The notes: a model not told the origin generated them from the letters alone. 46,360 bases of DNA from JACQFK01 sp964619955 (GCA_964619955.1 CAZUJF010000042.1:1-46360), one strand, 5' to 3'. Counted from the stretch's first letter, positions 25,202 to 33,320 are shown. Made by a program: numbers and translations.

Positions 25202-26563
25202 CTAGACGAGGCTCCGCGCGGCCGGATACAGCCTGCGGAAGCGCGCGAACGCCTCGTCATACGAGCGCTTCGGCTTCGTCACCGACGTCTCCTTCACCAG
25301 GCGGTCCGTGGCCTCCTCGACCGACCGGAACGCGCCCGCGCCGACCCCGGCCAGGATCGCCGACCCGAACGCCGCCCCCTCGTCGCTCGTGTTCACGGTG
25401 ATCACCGGGATGCCGAGCACGTCCGCGATGATTTGCCGCCACACCTTGCTCTTCATGCCGCCCCCGGTGACGCGCACCGACGTCGCCTTCATGATCTCCT
25501 GCGCGTCCCGCAACGCGAACGCCGTGCCCTCCATCACCGCGCGCACGAAATGCGACGCGTCGTGGTCCGGCGAGAGCCCCGCGAACATCCCGCGCACGTC
25601 CGTGTCGGCGTACGGCGTCCGCTCGCCCACCAGGTACGGCGCGAAGAGCAGACCCTTCGAATCCTCCGCCACCGGGGCGTTCTCCACCTTCTTGCCCACC
25701 ACCTTCAGGATCCAGTCGAAGGAGCGCGTCCCCGTCAGCATGCACCCGAGCTGCAGGAAGCGTTTCGGCAGCGCATGCGCGAACGTATGCACCCGCATCT
25801 GCGGATCCACCACGGGACGGTCATGGACGGCGAGCAGCACGTTCGAGGTGCCCATGCTCGCGAGCGCCTGGCCCTTGCGCACGACGCCCAGCCCGACCGC
25901 GGCCGCGGCGTTGTCCGCGGCGCCGCCGACGACGGGGATCCCGTTCCAGCGGCCCGCGATCTCCGCGGAACCCACGGGCTCCGGGAAGAGCTTCGGGGAG
26001 ATGCCGACCTTCTTCAGGACCTCCGTGGCCCAGCGGCCCTCGGAGAGATGCCACGCGATCATCCCGGAGGCGTCGCTGATCTCGTGCCGCAGCTCGCCCG
26101 TCAGGCGCGCGCGGACGTAGTCCTTGCAGAGCGCGACCGCCACGCCCTTGAGCTGCCCGTGCTTCTTGCGCCAGAGCAGATGCGGCAGCGTGAAGCCCGC
26201 GAAGGCCATGTTCCCGACGGTCCTGCGCAACAGCTCCTTGCCGGCCTTGCGGTTGATCTCGGCGCACTCGGCCTCCGAGCGGCCGTCGCACCAGAGGATC
26301 GCGCGGCCGATCGCCCGGCCGTCCGCCCCGATGCAGACCTCGGAGTGCATCATCCCGTCCATGCCGATGGCGTCGGCCGGGCCGAGCTCCTTGAGGATCG
26401 CGGTGACGGCGCGGACCCAGTCCTCGGGCTCGTGCTCCGCGCGGTTGCCCGACGCGTGCAGCGCGTACGTCTTGCGGACCGACTTGAGGATCTTCCCGGA
26501 CGGGAAGGAGACGAGCACGCCCTTGCAGCCGGACGTGCCGATGTCGATGCCGATCGCCTTCAT
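25202..26563 (-). CDS. xylB: Xylulokinase (FGGY family)
   Basis: This FGGY sugar kinase phosphorylates D-xylulose to xylulose 5-phosphate. It starts 'MKAIGIDIGTSGCKGVLV', the phosphate-binding loop of the actin-like fold. It contains 'GMDGMMHSEVCI', 'GGAADNAAAAVG' and 'VRVTGGGMKSKVWRQIIADV', as in xylulokinases. At 453 residues it is a little shorter than the usual 480-500. It follows xylA on the same strand, separated by a hairpin with a T-run (26587-26622). The sugar identity rests on the xylA neighbour. Confidence 0.92.
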   Translation of the reverse strand: MKAIGIDIGTSGCKGVLVSFPSGKILKSVRKTYALHASGNRAEHEPEDWVRAVTAILKELGPADAIGMDGMMHSEVCIGADGRAIGRAILWCDGRSEAECAEINRKAGKELLRRTVGNMAFAGFTLPHLLWRKKHGQLKGVAVALCKDYVRARLTGELRHEISDASGMIAWHLSEGRWATEVLKKVGISPKLFPEPVGSAEIAGRWNGIPVVGGAADNAAAAVGLGVVRKGQALASMGTSNVLLAVHDRPVVDPQMRVHTFAHALPKRFLQLGCMLTGTRSFDWILKVVGKKVENAPVAEDSKGLLFAPYLVGERTPYADTDVRGMFAGLSPDHDASHFVRAVMEGTAFALRDAQEIMKATSVRVTGGGMKSKVWRQIIADVLGIPVITVNTSDEGAAFGSAILAGVGAGAFRSVEEATDRLVKETSVTKPKRSYDEAFARFRRLYPAARSLV

Positions 26564-26586
26564 GGGCGCACCCCCCTGAAATGAAA

Positions 26587-26622
26587 ACGTCCGCGTTCCC
26601 GGCGCGGCGGGAACGCGGACGT
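26587..26622 (-). terminator. Intercistronic hairpin between xylA and xylB
   Basis: A perfect 14-bp stem (26587-26600 with 26609-26622) encloses 8 bases. On the minus (coding) strand it is followed by TTTTC, so it resembles a rho-independent terminator. It sits 13 bases after the xylA stop and 24 bases before the xylB start. It would reduce xylB expression relative to xylA or stabilise the xylA message end. Confidence 0.75.
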
Positions 26623-26635
26623 CGAAGGTCCGTTC

Positions 26636-27793
26636 TTAACCGCGCGCGCCGAAGAGCAGGTCGATGAGCAGCTGGTCCAGCTTCTCGTACTGGTAGCCCT
26701 TCTGCCCGATCGCCTCGATGTCGAAGCGCTCGGCGAGCAGCTTCGCATGCGTCGCCTTCGAGTACTTGAGGGACGGCACCTTGAGGTCGTGCCGGACGAG
26801 CTTCTGGATCTCCTTGTCCTTGGCGAAGAGCTTCACCTTCTGCGCCAGCAGCTTGTAGGTGCGGATGTTGCCCGCGGCGAAGTCCCAGACGCCCTCCGGA
26901 TCCTCCGTGCGGTACGCGTGCGCGTCGAAGTGCTTCGGACCGCTGTAGCCGCTCTCCTCGAGCAGCTTCACGAGGAAGAACGAGTTCTTGAGATCCTCGG
27001 ACCCGAAGCGGTGGTCCTGGTCGAAGCGGCCGATCTTCTGCGCGTTGAGGTCGATGTGGAAGAGCTTGCCCGCCTCGATCGCCTGCGCGACGACGTGGTA
27101 GAAGTTCAGGCCGGCCATGGTCTCGTGCCCGACCTCGGGGTTCACGCCGACCATCTCGGAGTGGTCGAGCGTCTCGATGAAACCGAGGATGGAGCCGGTC
27201 GTGGCGCCGTAGATGTCGCCGCGGGGCTCGTTGGGCTTGGCTTCCAGCGCGAACTTGACGTTGTAGCGCCGGTCCTTGCAGTACGAGGTCAGGTAGTTGA
27301 ACGCCTCGCGGTAGCGCTTCATGGCCTCCATGGCGCACTTGCCCGCGTCGGTCTCGGCGCCCTCGCGGCCGCCCCAGAAGACGTAGATCTTCGCGCCGAA
27401 GCGGCCGACGGACATGTCGATCGAGGCGCAGGTCTTCTGCAGGGCGTAGCGGCGCACCGCGGGGTTCGGCGACGTGAACGCGCCGTCGCGGAAGATCGGG
27501 TGCGAGAAGAGGTTCGTCGTGCCCATCGCGACGACCATGCCGTTGTCCTTGAGCGCCTTCTCGAGCTCCTTCTTGCGGCGCTCGGCCTCCTCGGGCGAGG
27601 CGTCGATGGGGATGAGGTCGTTGTCGTGCAGGCTGACGCCGTAGACGCCGAGCTGCGCGAGACGCTCGATCATGTAGGGGACTTCGAAGCGGGGACGGAC
27701 GACGGGGCCGAACGGGTCGGCGCCGCGGTTGCCCACGGTCCAGAGTCCGAACGTGAACTTGTCTTCCTTCTTGCCGGCCAGCGGATCAGCCAT
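26636..27793 (-). CDS. xylA: Xylose isomerase (group I type)
   Basis: This enzyme converts D-xylose to D-xylulose. The catalytic histidine is in 'GVYGVSLHDNDLIP'. Metal-binding acidic residues lie in 'FALEAKPNEPRGDIYG', 'GVNPEVGHETMAGLNF' and 'HIDLNAQKIGRFDQDHRFG'. The length of 385 residues and these sequences match the shorter, actinobacterial (group I) class. The ATG 27793 has GGGAG upstream at a good distance. With xylB it makes the two-step xylose-to-xylulose-5-phosphate route. Confidence 0.96.
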   Translation of the reverse strand: MADPLAGKKEDKFTFGLWTVGNRGADPFGPVVRPRFEVPYMIERLAQLGVYGVSLHDNDLIPIDASPEEAERRKKELEKALKDNGMVVAMGTTNLFSHPIFRDGAFTSPNPAVRRYALQKTCASIDMSVGRFGAKIYVFWGGREGAETDAGKCAMEAMKRYREAFNYLTSYCKDRRYNVKFALEAKPNEPRGDIYGATTGSILGFIETLDHSEMVGVNPEVGHETMAGLNFYHVVAQAIEAGKLFHIDLNAQKIGRFDQDHRFGSEDLKNSFFLVKLLEESGYSGPKHFDAHAYRTEDPEGVWDFAAGNIRTYKLLAQKVKLFAKDKEIQKLVRHDLKVPSLKYSKATHAKLLAERFDIEAIGQKGYQYEKLDQLLIDLLFGARG

Positions 27794-27900
27794 GGTCGAA
27801 GTCTCCCTTGATGTGTGAATCCAAAACCCCACCCGACCTTCGGGACGCAAAGTATAAGGCGGGGGCGCGGCCGGAGGCAAGGACTCGAGCTCGTCTCCGA

Positions 27901-28779
27901 TCAGGCGTAGCCGTCGGGGTGCTGCAGCCGCCAGTCCCAGGCGCTCGCGACGATCTCCTCCAGGCTGTGGCGCGGCTCCCAGCCCAGCTCGCGACGGGCC
28001 TTGGAGATGTCGGCCACCAGCCCCCGGGGGTCCCCGGGCCGCGGCGAGGCGAAGGTCACGTCGATCGGCCGCCCCGTCACCCGGCGCGCGGTTTCGATGA
28101 CCTCGAGCACGGTGGAGCCCCGGCCGGAGCCCAGGTTGTAGACGCCCTCGTGCTCGAGCGCGGCGAGATGCGCTCGGGCGACGTCCTCGACGTGCACGTA
28201 GTCCCGCACCGCGCCGCCGTCGCCGAAGACGACGACGGGATCGCCGACGAGGGCGGCCCGGAGCACGACCGGGATGAGGTGGGTCTCGCGCCTGTGCAGC
28301 TGGTCGCCGCCCGCGGCGTTGAAGTAGCGCAGCACGGTGAGTTTGAGGCCGAGATCGCGGAGCACGCCCTCGGCGGCCAGCTTGGACTGCCCGTAGGGGT
28401 TCACGGGCTCCGCGGCGGCATCCTCCGCCACGGGCACGGCGGCCGGGTTCCCGTAGACCTGGCAGGTGGAGGAGAAGACGACGTGTTTGCCTGCGAAGCG
28501 CGGGAAGAAGGCGGCCGCGACGGCGACGTTGTTCCACCAGTACATCGAGGGATGGGCGACGGACTCGGCGACGTCCATGGAGCCCGCGCAATGGACGACG
28601 GCGTCGTAGCGGGCGAAGTCGAGATGCGCGACGCTGAGTTCGCGTTCGTGGAGCGGGACGCCCTCCGGCAGCGCCGAGCGCCAGCTGTTGCGCAGGTCGT
28701 CGAGGGCGACGACGCCCTTGCCGAGCGCGCGGCAGACGTTGCGGCCGACGTAGCCGGCGCCCCCCGTGACGAGGATCAC
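27901..28779 (-). CDS. NAD-dependent UDP-glucose 4-epimerase-like protein
   Basis: A 292-residue short-chain dehydrogenase of the extended class, related to GalE. The Rossmann motif is 'GGAGYVG' (GxxGxxG) and the catalytic triad is in 'SSTCQVYG' and 'YGQSK' (YxxxK), followed by 'LRYFNAAGG' and 'RDYVHVEDVARAH', typical of GalE. It is somewhat shorter than classical GalE (about 330). It begins with GTG 16 bases after the selenoprotein gene, so the two are co-transcribed. The exact nucleotide sugar is not known. Confidence 0.9.
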   Translation of the reverse strand: MILVTGGAGYVGRNVCRALGKGVVALDDLRNSWRSALPEGVPLHERELSVAHLDFARYDAVVHCAGSMDVAESVAHPSMYWWNNVAVAAAFFPRFAGKHVVFSSTCQVYGNPAAVPVAEDAAAEPVNPYGQSKLAAEGVLRDLGLKLTVLRYFNAAGGDQLHRRETHLIPVVLRAALVGDPVVVFGDGGAVRDYVHVEDVARAHLAALEHEGVYNLGSGRGSTVLEVIETARRVTGRPIDVTFASPRPGDPRGLVADISKARRELGWEPRHSLEEIVASAWDWRLQHPDGYA

Positions 28780-28795
28780 GGGGGGATGATACCCG

Positions 28796-29755
28796 CTACT
28801 TCGCGGATTCGGCCAGCCGGGCCGCTTCTTTGGCCGCCTCGGTGTTCGGGTACTTCTTCTGGACGGCGGCGAGGATGCCGGCGGCGGCGGGTTTGTCGGA
28901 CTTCTTGTTCGACGCCAGCAGCGGGCGCGCCTGCTCGAGCAGCTGCTTCGCGGCGAGTTCGTCCTGGACGCCCTTGTCCTTCTTCAGCTCGGCCATCGCG
29001 GCCGTCGCGGGTTTTTCGTAGTCGGTCTTCTTGAACCAGGCGGCGACCTTCGCGTACTCGGCATACGCCGCGTATTTCTTCCCTTCGCCGTCGAAGGCCT
29101 TGGCCTTGCTCACCAGTCCGTCCGCCACGCCCTTGAGCTTCTCGAACATCGCCTTGGCGGCCTCGCCGAGCTCCTTGGACCCCTTCTGGGCGAGCGAGGC
29201 GATCTCGGGCACGCCGTTCTCGAAGAACCCGAGCTCGATGTCGTCCGCCAGGGGCTTCAGCTTGGCGGGAACCGTGATGCCGTCGAAGAAAAACTTCGCC
29301 TCCTGCATCAGATCCTCGGTGGTCCGCGTGGTCCGGTCGAGGGTGCCGTCCGCCCGGAAGGCGTAGGTCTGGAGGATGTTCTTCAGGCTGATCTGGGTGC
29401 CGAAGTACTTCTCGGTCTCCCGGCGCTCGTCGACGAGGATGGGCCACTCGCACTTGGTCTCCTTGGCCCAGCCTTCGACCTCGCTCTTGGCGACGCCGCT
29501 GATGATCATGACGTGGACGACGGGCTTGCCGGCCCGGTCGCGGCGCGTCTGGTTCCAGTCCGGAACCTTTTTCATGCAGCCGGGTCAGCCCTCCTCGACG
29601 AGGTAGCAGACCACGACCTTGCCGCGAAGCCGCTCGAAGTCGAGGGGCTTCGAGTTGACCCAGCCGGAGCCCTTGAATTCGAAGGGTCCTTCCTGGGCGG
29701 CGGCCGCGGTCCCGAGGACGGCCGTGAAGAGCGCGGCGAGCAGGGTTCTGTTCAT
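28796..29755 (-). CDS. Secreted thioredoxin-fold selenoprotein (Sec at in-frame UGA, U-P-G-C motif)
   Basis: Read from ATG 29755, which has a GAGG ribosome binding site 6 bases upstream, codon 57 (29587-29585) is TGA. The frame continues open for 262 further codons. The protein has a signal peptide ('TLLAALFTAVLGTAAAAQ'), then the thioredoxin segment 'LRGKVVVCYLVEEG' and U57-P58-G59-C60, where relatives of the TlpA type carry C-P-x-C. A helical, lysine/alanine-rich tail follows (about residues 170-319). A 17-nt hairpin (29567-29551: 6-bp perfect stem, GGACT loop) starts 17 bases after the UGA and resembles the bacterial SECIS. The likely role is extracytoplasmic thiol/selenol redox chemistry. 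Without Sec insertion the product would be a 56-residue stub. UGA is a normal stop elsewhere here (e.g. folC). Confidence 0.8.
29551..29567 (-). promoter_or_regulatory. SECIS-like hairpin downstream of the in-frame UGA
   Basis: On the coding strand GGTTCC pairs perfectly with GGAACC around the loop GGACT. The loop begins with GG and lies 23 bases after the UGA. Bacterial SECIS elements bound by SelB have a short hairpin whose loop starts with G, at a comparable distance; the E. coli fdhF hairpin is also 17 nt long. The element lies inside the coding sequence, as bacterial SECIS elements do. Confidence 0.7.
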
Positions 29756-29895
29756 GTTCATCCTCATCTTGCGCAGTCTTGAATTCAACGCAAAACCGGC
29801 CGCCAAGTCTCCCTGAATCTGTGTCTCACCCTCAGCCCTCTCTTGACCCCTCCCCGGGGAGCCTTTAGACTCCCCCTTCCGGGCCCGCAATCCAG

Positions 29896-29972
29896 GGTGG
29901 CGTACCCAAGTGGCCTAAGGGGACGGTTTGCAAAACCGTTATTCGTGAGTTCAAATCTCACCGCCACCTCCA
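29896..29972 (+). tRNA. tRNA-Cys (GCA anticodon)
   Basis: The acceptor arm GGTGGCG pairs with CGCCACC. The anticodon stem ACGGT/ACCGT encloses TTGCAAA (anticodon GCA), and the T arm is GTGAG-TTCAAAT-CTCAC. The discriminator is T (U73, typical of tRNA-Cys) and CCA is encoded (29970-29972). The integrase of the adjoining element lies directly after its 3' end, so this is the probable integration target. Confidence 0.95.
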
Positions 29973-29974
29973 AT

Positions 29975-29993
29975 CCCCCTCGCAACGAGGGGG
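29975..29993. terminator. Hairpin between tRNA-Cys and the integrase stop
   Basis: CCCCCTC (29975-29981) pairs with GAGGGGG (29987-29993) around GCAAC. It sits 2 bases after the tRNA end and abuts the integrase stop codon on the other strand. It could terminate either convergent transcript, and lies inside the likely attachment region. Confidence 0.6.
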
Positions 29994-31145
29994 TTACGGA
30001 CGGCCTTTCCCCGCCACGCGGGGCGAGGCGTTTTGTACGACCGGTGTACGATTTCCACAGTCCAGGCAGTCGGTTGCGCCCTTCAGGTTGTTCGGCGCCA
30101 GATGCGCGTACCGGCTGACCATGTTGGGGGTCGTGTGGCCGACGATCTTCATGATGATCCGGTCGGGGATCCCGGCCGCGACCATCCGCGATACGGCGGT
30201 GTGACGGAGCGTGTGGAAGCTCGCGCCCTCGACCCTGGCACGCCTTGCAGCGGCCGCGAACGCCAGCGAGATGGACGTGACCTTGTACGGCTTCCTCGTC
30301 CGGGGGTTCACGAACACGTACGGCACGAAGCCGTCCTCGCTCTCCACGGGCTTCTGGGCGTCGAGAGCCGCCTTTACGGCTCCGTTGATCGGGACGTGCC
30401 GCACCCGGTGGCCCTTCGACTCGGAGCCGATGCGAATGAAGCCGCCTTGCACGGCTTCGCCACCCTTGCGATCGATCTCCGACCACTTGAGGCCAAGGAT
30501 CTCGCCCAGCCTCATTCCGGTGTTGATCGCGACCTGGATGATCGGGACCAGGAATCCGGGCGACGTCTTCAGGATCTCCTTCTCCTCCTCGGGCGAGAGG
30601 ACGCGGTCCTGCGCATTGTCCTCGCGGAGCTTCTTGACGTCTTCAACGAAGTTCCTGTCGATCAATCCCCACCGCTTCGCCATGCCCAGGACGGAGCCGA
30701 GGAACTGACGCTCTCGGTTCATCTGCGCTTTGGAGGGTGGGGTCCCCCGGCACGTCACCCCGTTCTTGCGCTTCGAAAAGTACTTCTCGATATCGGCGGT
30801 GGTGATCGCCCCCAAGAGCATCGGGCCGAAGGTGCTCTTGACGTTTTTGTAGAGCAGCTGGTCCCGCTCATGGCTGCTCTGGCGCCGTGCCGGCGGGGCT
30901 TGAGCGATCATATACTCCTCGTCCACGAACTTCTCGAACGTCACGGGCTTGCGTCGATCTAGCGTCAGCAGGCCCTTCTCCTTCGCCTCCGCGATCTCCG
31001 ACAAACGCGACCGGAGCACACGCTGAGCTTGCTCCTTGGACTGGGCCTCCGTCCTCTCGCGGTGCCATCTCGCGTCGAGGCCCTTGTAGAGGATGCACCA
31101 CGTGGGACGCCCTCGCGTCCTCATGTCCTTCCAAATGGTTGCCAT
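29994..31145 (-). CDS. Tyrosine recombinase (phage-type integrase)
   Basis: A 383-residue integrase. The N-terminal part (about 1-65) is an arm-binding-like domain, about 70-165 is the SAM-like core-binding domain, and about 170-350 is the catalytic domain. Catalytic residues are visible: Arg in 'INTGMRLGEILGLKW', His-x-x-Arg in 'HTLRHTAVSRM', 'KIVGHTT' and the nucleophile Tyr in 'MVSRYAHLAP'. The gene ends 21 bases from the tRNA-Cys 3' end, the usual position for tRNA-targeted integrases. A GAAAGGAGACTG ribosome binding site precedes the ATG. Confidence 0.95.
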   Translation of the reverse strand: MATIWKDMRTRGRPTWCILYKGLDARWHRERTEAQSKEQAQRVLRSRLSEIAEAKEKGLLTLDRRKPVTFEKFVDEEYMIAQAPPARRQSSHERDQLLYKNVKSTFGPMLLGAITTADIEKYFSKRKNGVTCRGTPPSKAQMNRERQFLGSVLGMAKRWGLIDRNFVEDVKKLREDNAQDRVLSPEEEKEILKTSPGFLVPIIQVAINTGMRLGEILGLKWSEIDRKGGEAVQGGFIRIGSESKGHRVRHVPINGAVKAALDAQKPVESEDGFVPYVFVNPRTRKPYKVTSISLAFAAAARRARVEGASFHTLRHTAVSRMVAAGIPDRIIMKIVGHTTPNMVSRYAHLAPNNLKGATDCLDCGNRTPVVQNASPRVAGKGRP

Positions 31146-31158
31146 CAGTCTCCTTTCT

Positions 31159-31171
31159 GCGGCTGTGCCGC
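31159..31171 (-). terminator. Stem-loop after the excisionase-like gene
   Basis: GCGGC and GCCGC pair around TGT, 6 bases after the stop codon of the excisionase-like gene. It is the first of the series of short stem-loops that follow genes in this block. Confidence 0.4.
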
Positions 31172-31177
31172 TATCGA

Positions 31178-31441
31178 TTACGCTGACAACTGACTTGCCT
31201 GCCCCTTCAGGAACTTGAGGAGCTCCGCGATGTCCACCCGGAGCGTCCTCGGACCGACCCGGAGGAGGAACTTCCGTGGCAAGTCCCCCCGATCAAACTT
31301 CTTCCGCAGAGCGGGCCCCGACATCCCGAGCACGAGGCCCGCCTCGGCGAGCGCGGGGTAGCGGGCGAGGCCCGGCGTCGTGGTCTGTCCCTGTCCGGAC
31401 TCGGGTGTCCCGACCAGAGAGAGCTGATTCCGTTCTTTCAT
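31178..31441 (-). CDS. Helix-turn-helix, excisionase-like protein
   Basis: An 87-residue protein with a central segment 'YPALAEAGLVLGMSGPALRK' and 'KFDRGDLPRKFLLRVGPRTLRV' that reads like a winged/MerR-type helix-turn-helix of the AlpA/excisionase class. The C-terminal 'DIAELLKFLKGQ' matches the usual end of such domains. It is directly upstream (in transcription) of the integrase, the usual place for a recombination directionality factor. Residues 1-20 are polar and probably flexible. The sequence does not distinguish an excisionase from a transcription regulator. Confidence 0.65.
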   Translation of the reverse strand: MKERNQLSLVGTPESGQGQTTTPGLARYPALAEAGLVLGMSGPALRKKFDRGDLPRKFLLRVGPRTLRVDIAELLKFLKGQASQLSA

Positions 31442-31458
31442 CGAATCCTGCCTTTCTA

Positions 31459-31474
31459 GCCCTTTCCAAAGGGC
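31459..31474. terminator. Short perfect stem-loop upstream of the excisionase-like gene
   Basis: GCCCTTT and AAAGGGC are perfectly complementary around two bases. It lies between the stop codon of the gene at 31551 and the start at 31441, so it could end the upstream transcript or lie in the leader of the excisionase-like gene. Confidence 0.4.
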
Positions 31475-31550
31475 GTCAACAAACCCAATTCGATCGTAGG
31501 TGAGATCGGAGAACTGTCAACCAGGGTCCTGAAACGTCGTTCTCGGGAGC

Positions 31551-31967
31551 TCAGGCCGCCTGAACGGCGTCCTCCGGCGGGACCGCGCCGATTCCAGCCC
31601 CCGGAAGCGGCGGGACCGACCCGCGAGTGGTCGCGCCCCGCCCGGACCCCTCCAGGGCCCGCAGGCGCGCTGCGTCGCTCAGCTTCCGGTCGAGCGCCGC
31701 CCCCAGGGCCGAGGCTTCCTGAAACGTCAGCTCGACCAGTTCCCGAAACCTCGCGAGGGATCGGATGTCCTCGCCGGCCCCGACGCGCCGCCGGAGAAGG
31801 TGCTCCGCGAGGCCATGAAGCAGCGACGAGAGCGTCGCGTAGTACTTGTCGTCCCTGCTCTCCCGCGGCCCCCACCGCAGGCACCAGCCCCGGGTATCCG
31901 CCAGGATGTGGGGATACCGCTCGCCAACCTTGCCCAGCCGGGCCACTTCACGCCATGCTTCGCTCAT
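31551..31967 (-). CDS. Hypothetical element protein
   Basis: I do not recognise this 138-residue protein. It is soluble and mostly helical: 'MSEAWREVARLGKVGERYPH' followed by 'YYATLSSLLHGLAEHLLRRR' and 'RSLARFRELVELTFQEASAL'. The last 40 residues are glycine/proline-rich. The start at 31967 has a strong GAAGGAG site; an upstream in-frame start exists but lacks one. A motif shared with the region upstream of the gene starting at 39598 lies about 30-60 bases upstream (AAACTTTCT and a 12-mer). Confidence 0.6.
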   Translation of the reverse strand: MSEAWREVARLGKVGERYPHILADTRGWCLRWGPRESRDDKYYATLSSLLHGLAEHLLRRRVGAGEDIRSLARFRELVELTFQEASALGAALDRKLSDAARLRALEGSGRGATTRGSVPPLPGAGIGAVPPEDAVQAA

Positions 31968-32037
31968 TTGCTTCTCCTTCTCGTGAAAACGGACTGCGAA
32001 ACTTTCTCTGTTCGCGCAAACGCCAGCCAATCTGGAA

Positions 32038-32068
32038 GGACCGGGAGGGGGTAAAACCCTCCCGGTCC
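32038..32068 (-). terminator. Perfect 12-bp stem-loop after the ligase gene
   Basis: GGACCGGGAGGG (32038-32049) pairs with CCCTCCCGGTCC (32057-32068) around a 7-base loop. It lies 23 bases after the ligase stop codon. Almost the same arms occur at 33286-33320 after another gene of the block. No T-tract follows. Confidence 0.65.
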
Positions 32069-32091
32069 AAACTCGCGAATTCGAGAGGGCG

Positions 32092-33171
32092 CTATTCCTG
32101 GCCCTCGTGGATCAGTTGATCGATCAAGCACTCGGTGGGCTTCTTGTCCTGCCGCCACACCGAACCGCTCGAATCATCGAGCGAAGGCTGATAGAGCTGA
32201 TCGCCGGAGGTGGCGTAGAGGTAGCGCACCTGAACAACCCGGTTCACGTCGACTTCCCAGAGATGCTTGGGGGCAACGGTGACGTTCCCCACGGGAACGA
32301 CCTTCCCCTCCGCGTCGTGGACGCCCAGCGAGACGGACTGCCGGTTGCCGTTCCACTGGAGGACGACGAACTCGCCCGAGCGCCAGAACTTGACCTTGAC
32401 CGCATGGGCCTGGGCCAGGTTCTCCACTTTTCCGGGCAGGTATCCGACGCCTTCCAGCTTCTTGAAGACGATCCCTTCGGCGTTCCGCTCTTGGAGCGCC
32501 TTCAGAAGCTCACGCTTCCTTTCCGGCCTCGCGACTGCGTGGATGGGCTTGACCTTCGTGTCACCCAGGACGTTCAGAAGGACGTGGTACCGAAGGCCGT
32601 AGCCTTCTTTCCGGTAGTCCTTTCCGTCGGCCTCCAGGAGATCGAAGGGAACATAGGTCGAGCCGATCATCTCGCCGTCGACGACGACGTTGAATCGTTC
32701 GAGGGCAGCCGCGACCTCAAGCGGGATGGCGCACTCGAGGCCGCGGCGATTGGCCGCGACCACTTGCCCCTTCCTCGCGCGGATCATGATGCGCTTGCCG
32801 TTCAGCTTCTCCTGGGCGCACCAGTCGCGGTCCTCCAGGAAACGCTCGGCGTCTTCGAGGGACGCGGGGGTGAGGAGCATCGGGCGGAGTCCGGTATCCT
32901 TCGTGGTGCCATCCGACTCCGTGTAAGCGGGCGCATCCTCCCCTTCGTGGTAACCCTTCGCCTTCTTCTCCCGGACGAGCTTCTCCCAGATCTTGAAGGC
33001 TTCGTCACGCGAGACCGGGCTCTTCGTCTTCGTCCCGACTTGGAGGGTCCCGGTTCGGGGACCCCACCAGCAGCGGACGGAGAAGCCGGAGCCTTCCGGG
33101 GTGACGTCCGTCTTGTACAGCTTGTCGGACCCGTTCTCCCGGCAGTAAAGGGTTATGCTTTTCTCGGCCAT
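32092..33171 (-). CDS. ATP-dependent ligase with N-terminal WGR domain
   Basis: A 359-residue protein combining a WGR domain (about 5-75, with 'VRCWWGPRTGTLQVG') and a nucleotidyltransferase/ligase domain. Ligase motif I is 'EKLNGKR' with the likely adenylated Lys122. The usual third position of K-x-D-G is Asn here (N124). Motif III/IIIa is 'VVDGEMIGSTYVPFDLLE', motif IV 'EGIVFKK' (232-238), and motif V 'VKVKFW' (258-263). An OB-like region follows (about 268-359). WGR domains bind nucleic acid ends in PARPs and bacterial ligase-linked proteins. It probably seals nicks in element DNA; RNA ligation is not excluded. Confidence 0.85.
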   Translation of the reverse strand: MAEKSITLYCRENGSDKLYKTDVTPEGSGFSVRCWWGPRTGTLQVGTKTKSPVSRDEAFKIWEKLVREKKAKGYHEGEDAPAYTESDGTTKDTGLRPMLLTPASLEDAERFLEDRDWCAQEKLNGKRIMIRARKGQVVAANRRGLECAIPLEVAAALERFNVVVDGEMIGSTYVPFDLLEADGKDYRKEGYGLRYHVLLNVLGDTKVKPIHAVARPERKRELLKALQERNAEGIVFKKLEGVGYLPGKVENLAQAHAVKVKFWRSGEFVVLQWNGNRQSVSLGVHDAEGKVVPVGNVTVAPKHLWEVDVNRVVQVRYLYATSGDQLYQPSLDDSSGSVWRQDKKPTECLIDQLIHEGQE

Positions 33172-33285
33172 GAGTGGTCTCCAATTGGCGGCAGGGGGGA
33201 GCAACCGACTCCCCCAAGCAGCCGCTTCGAATGTGCGTTGGGTTCATTCCGACGGGGAACGTTCCGCTGACCCCGGCGGAGCGGA

Positions 33286-33320
33286 GGACCGGGAGGAGTC
33301 TTGCGACACCCTCCCGGTCC
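33286..33320 (-). terminator. Stem-loop after a small gene, nearly identical to 32038-32068
   Basis: GGACCGGGAGG (33286-33296) pairs with CCTCCCGGTCC (33310-33320) around 13 bases. It lies 15 bases after the stop at 33336. The same arms are used after the ligase gene, pointing to a duplicated 3' end element. Confidence 0.6.

Noticed and set aside
26636..28591. A longer xylA reading starting inside the galE-like gene
   Set aside because: The added part is an out-of-frame reading of the epimerase, and ATG 27793 has a ribosome binding site.
28796..29575. The thioredoxin tail as a separate protein starting at ATG 29575
   Set aside because: That ATG follows directly after the U-P-G-C motif, has no ribosome binding site and would lack the signal peptide and half the fold. 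The in-frame UGA with a SECIS-like hairpin is a better explanation.
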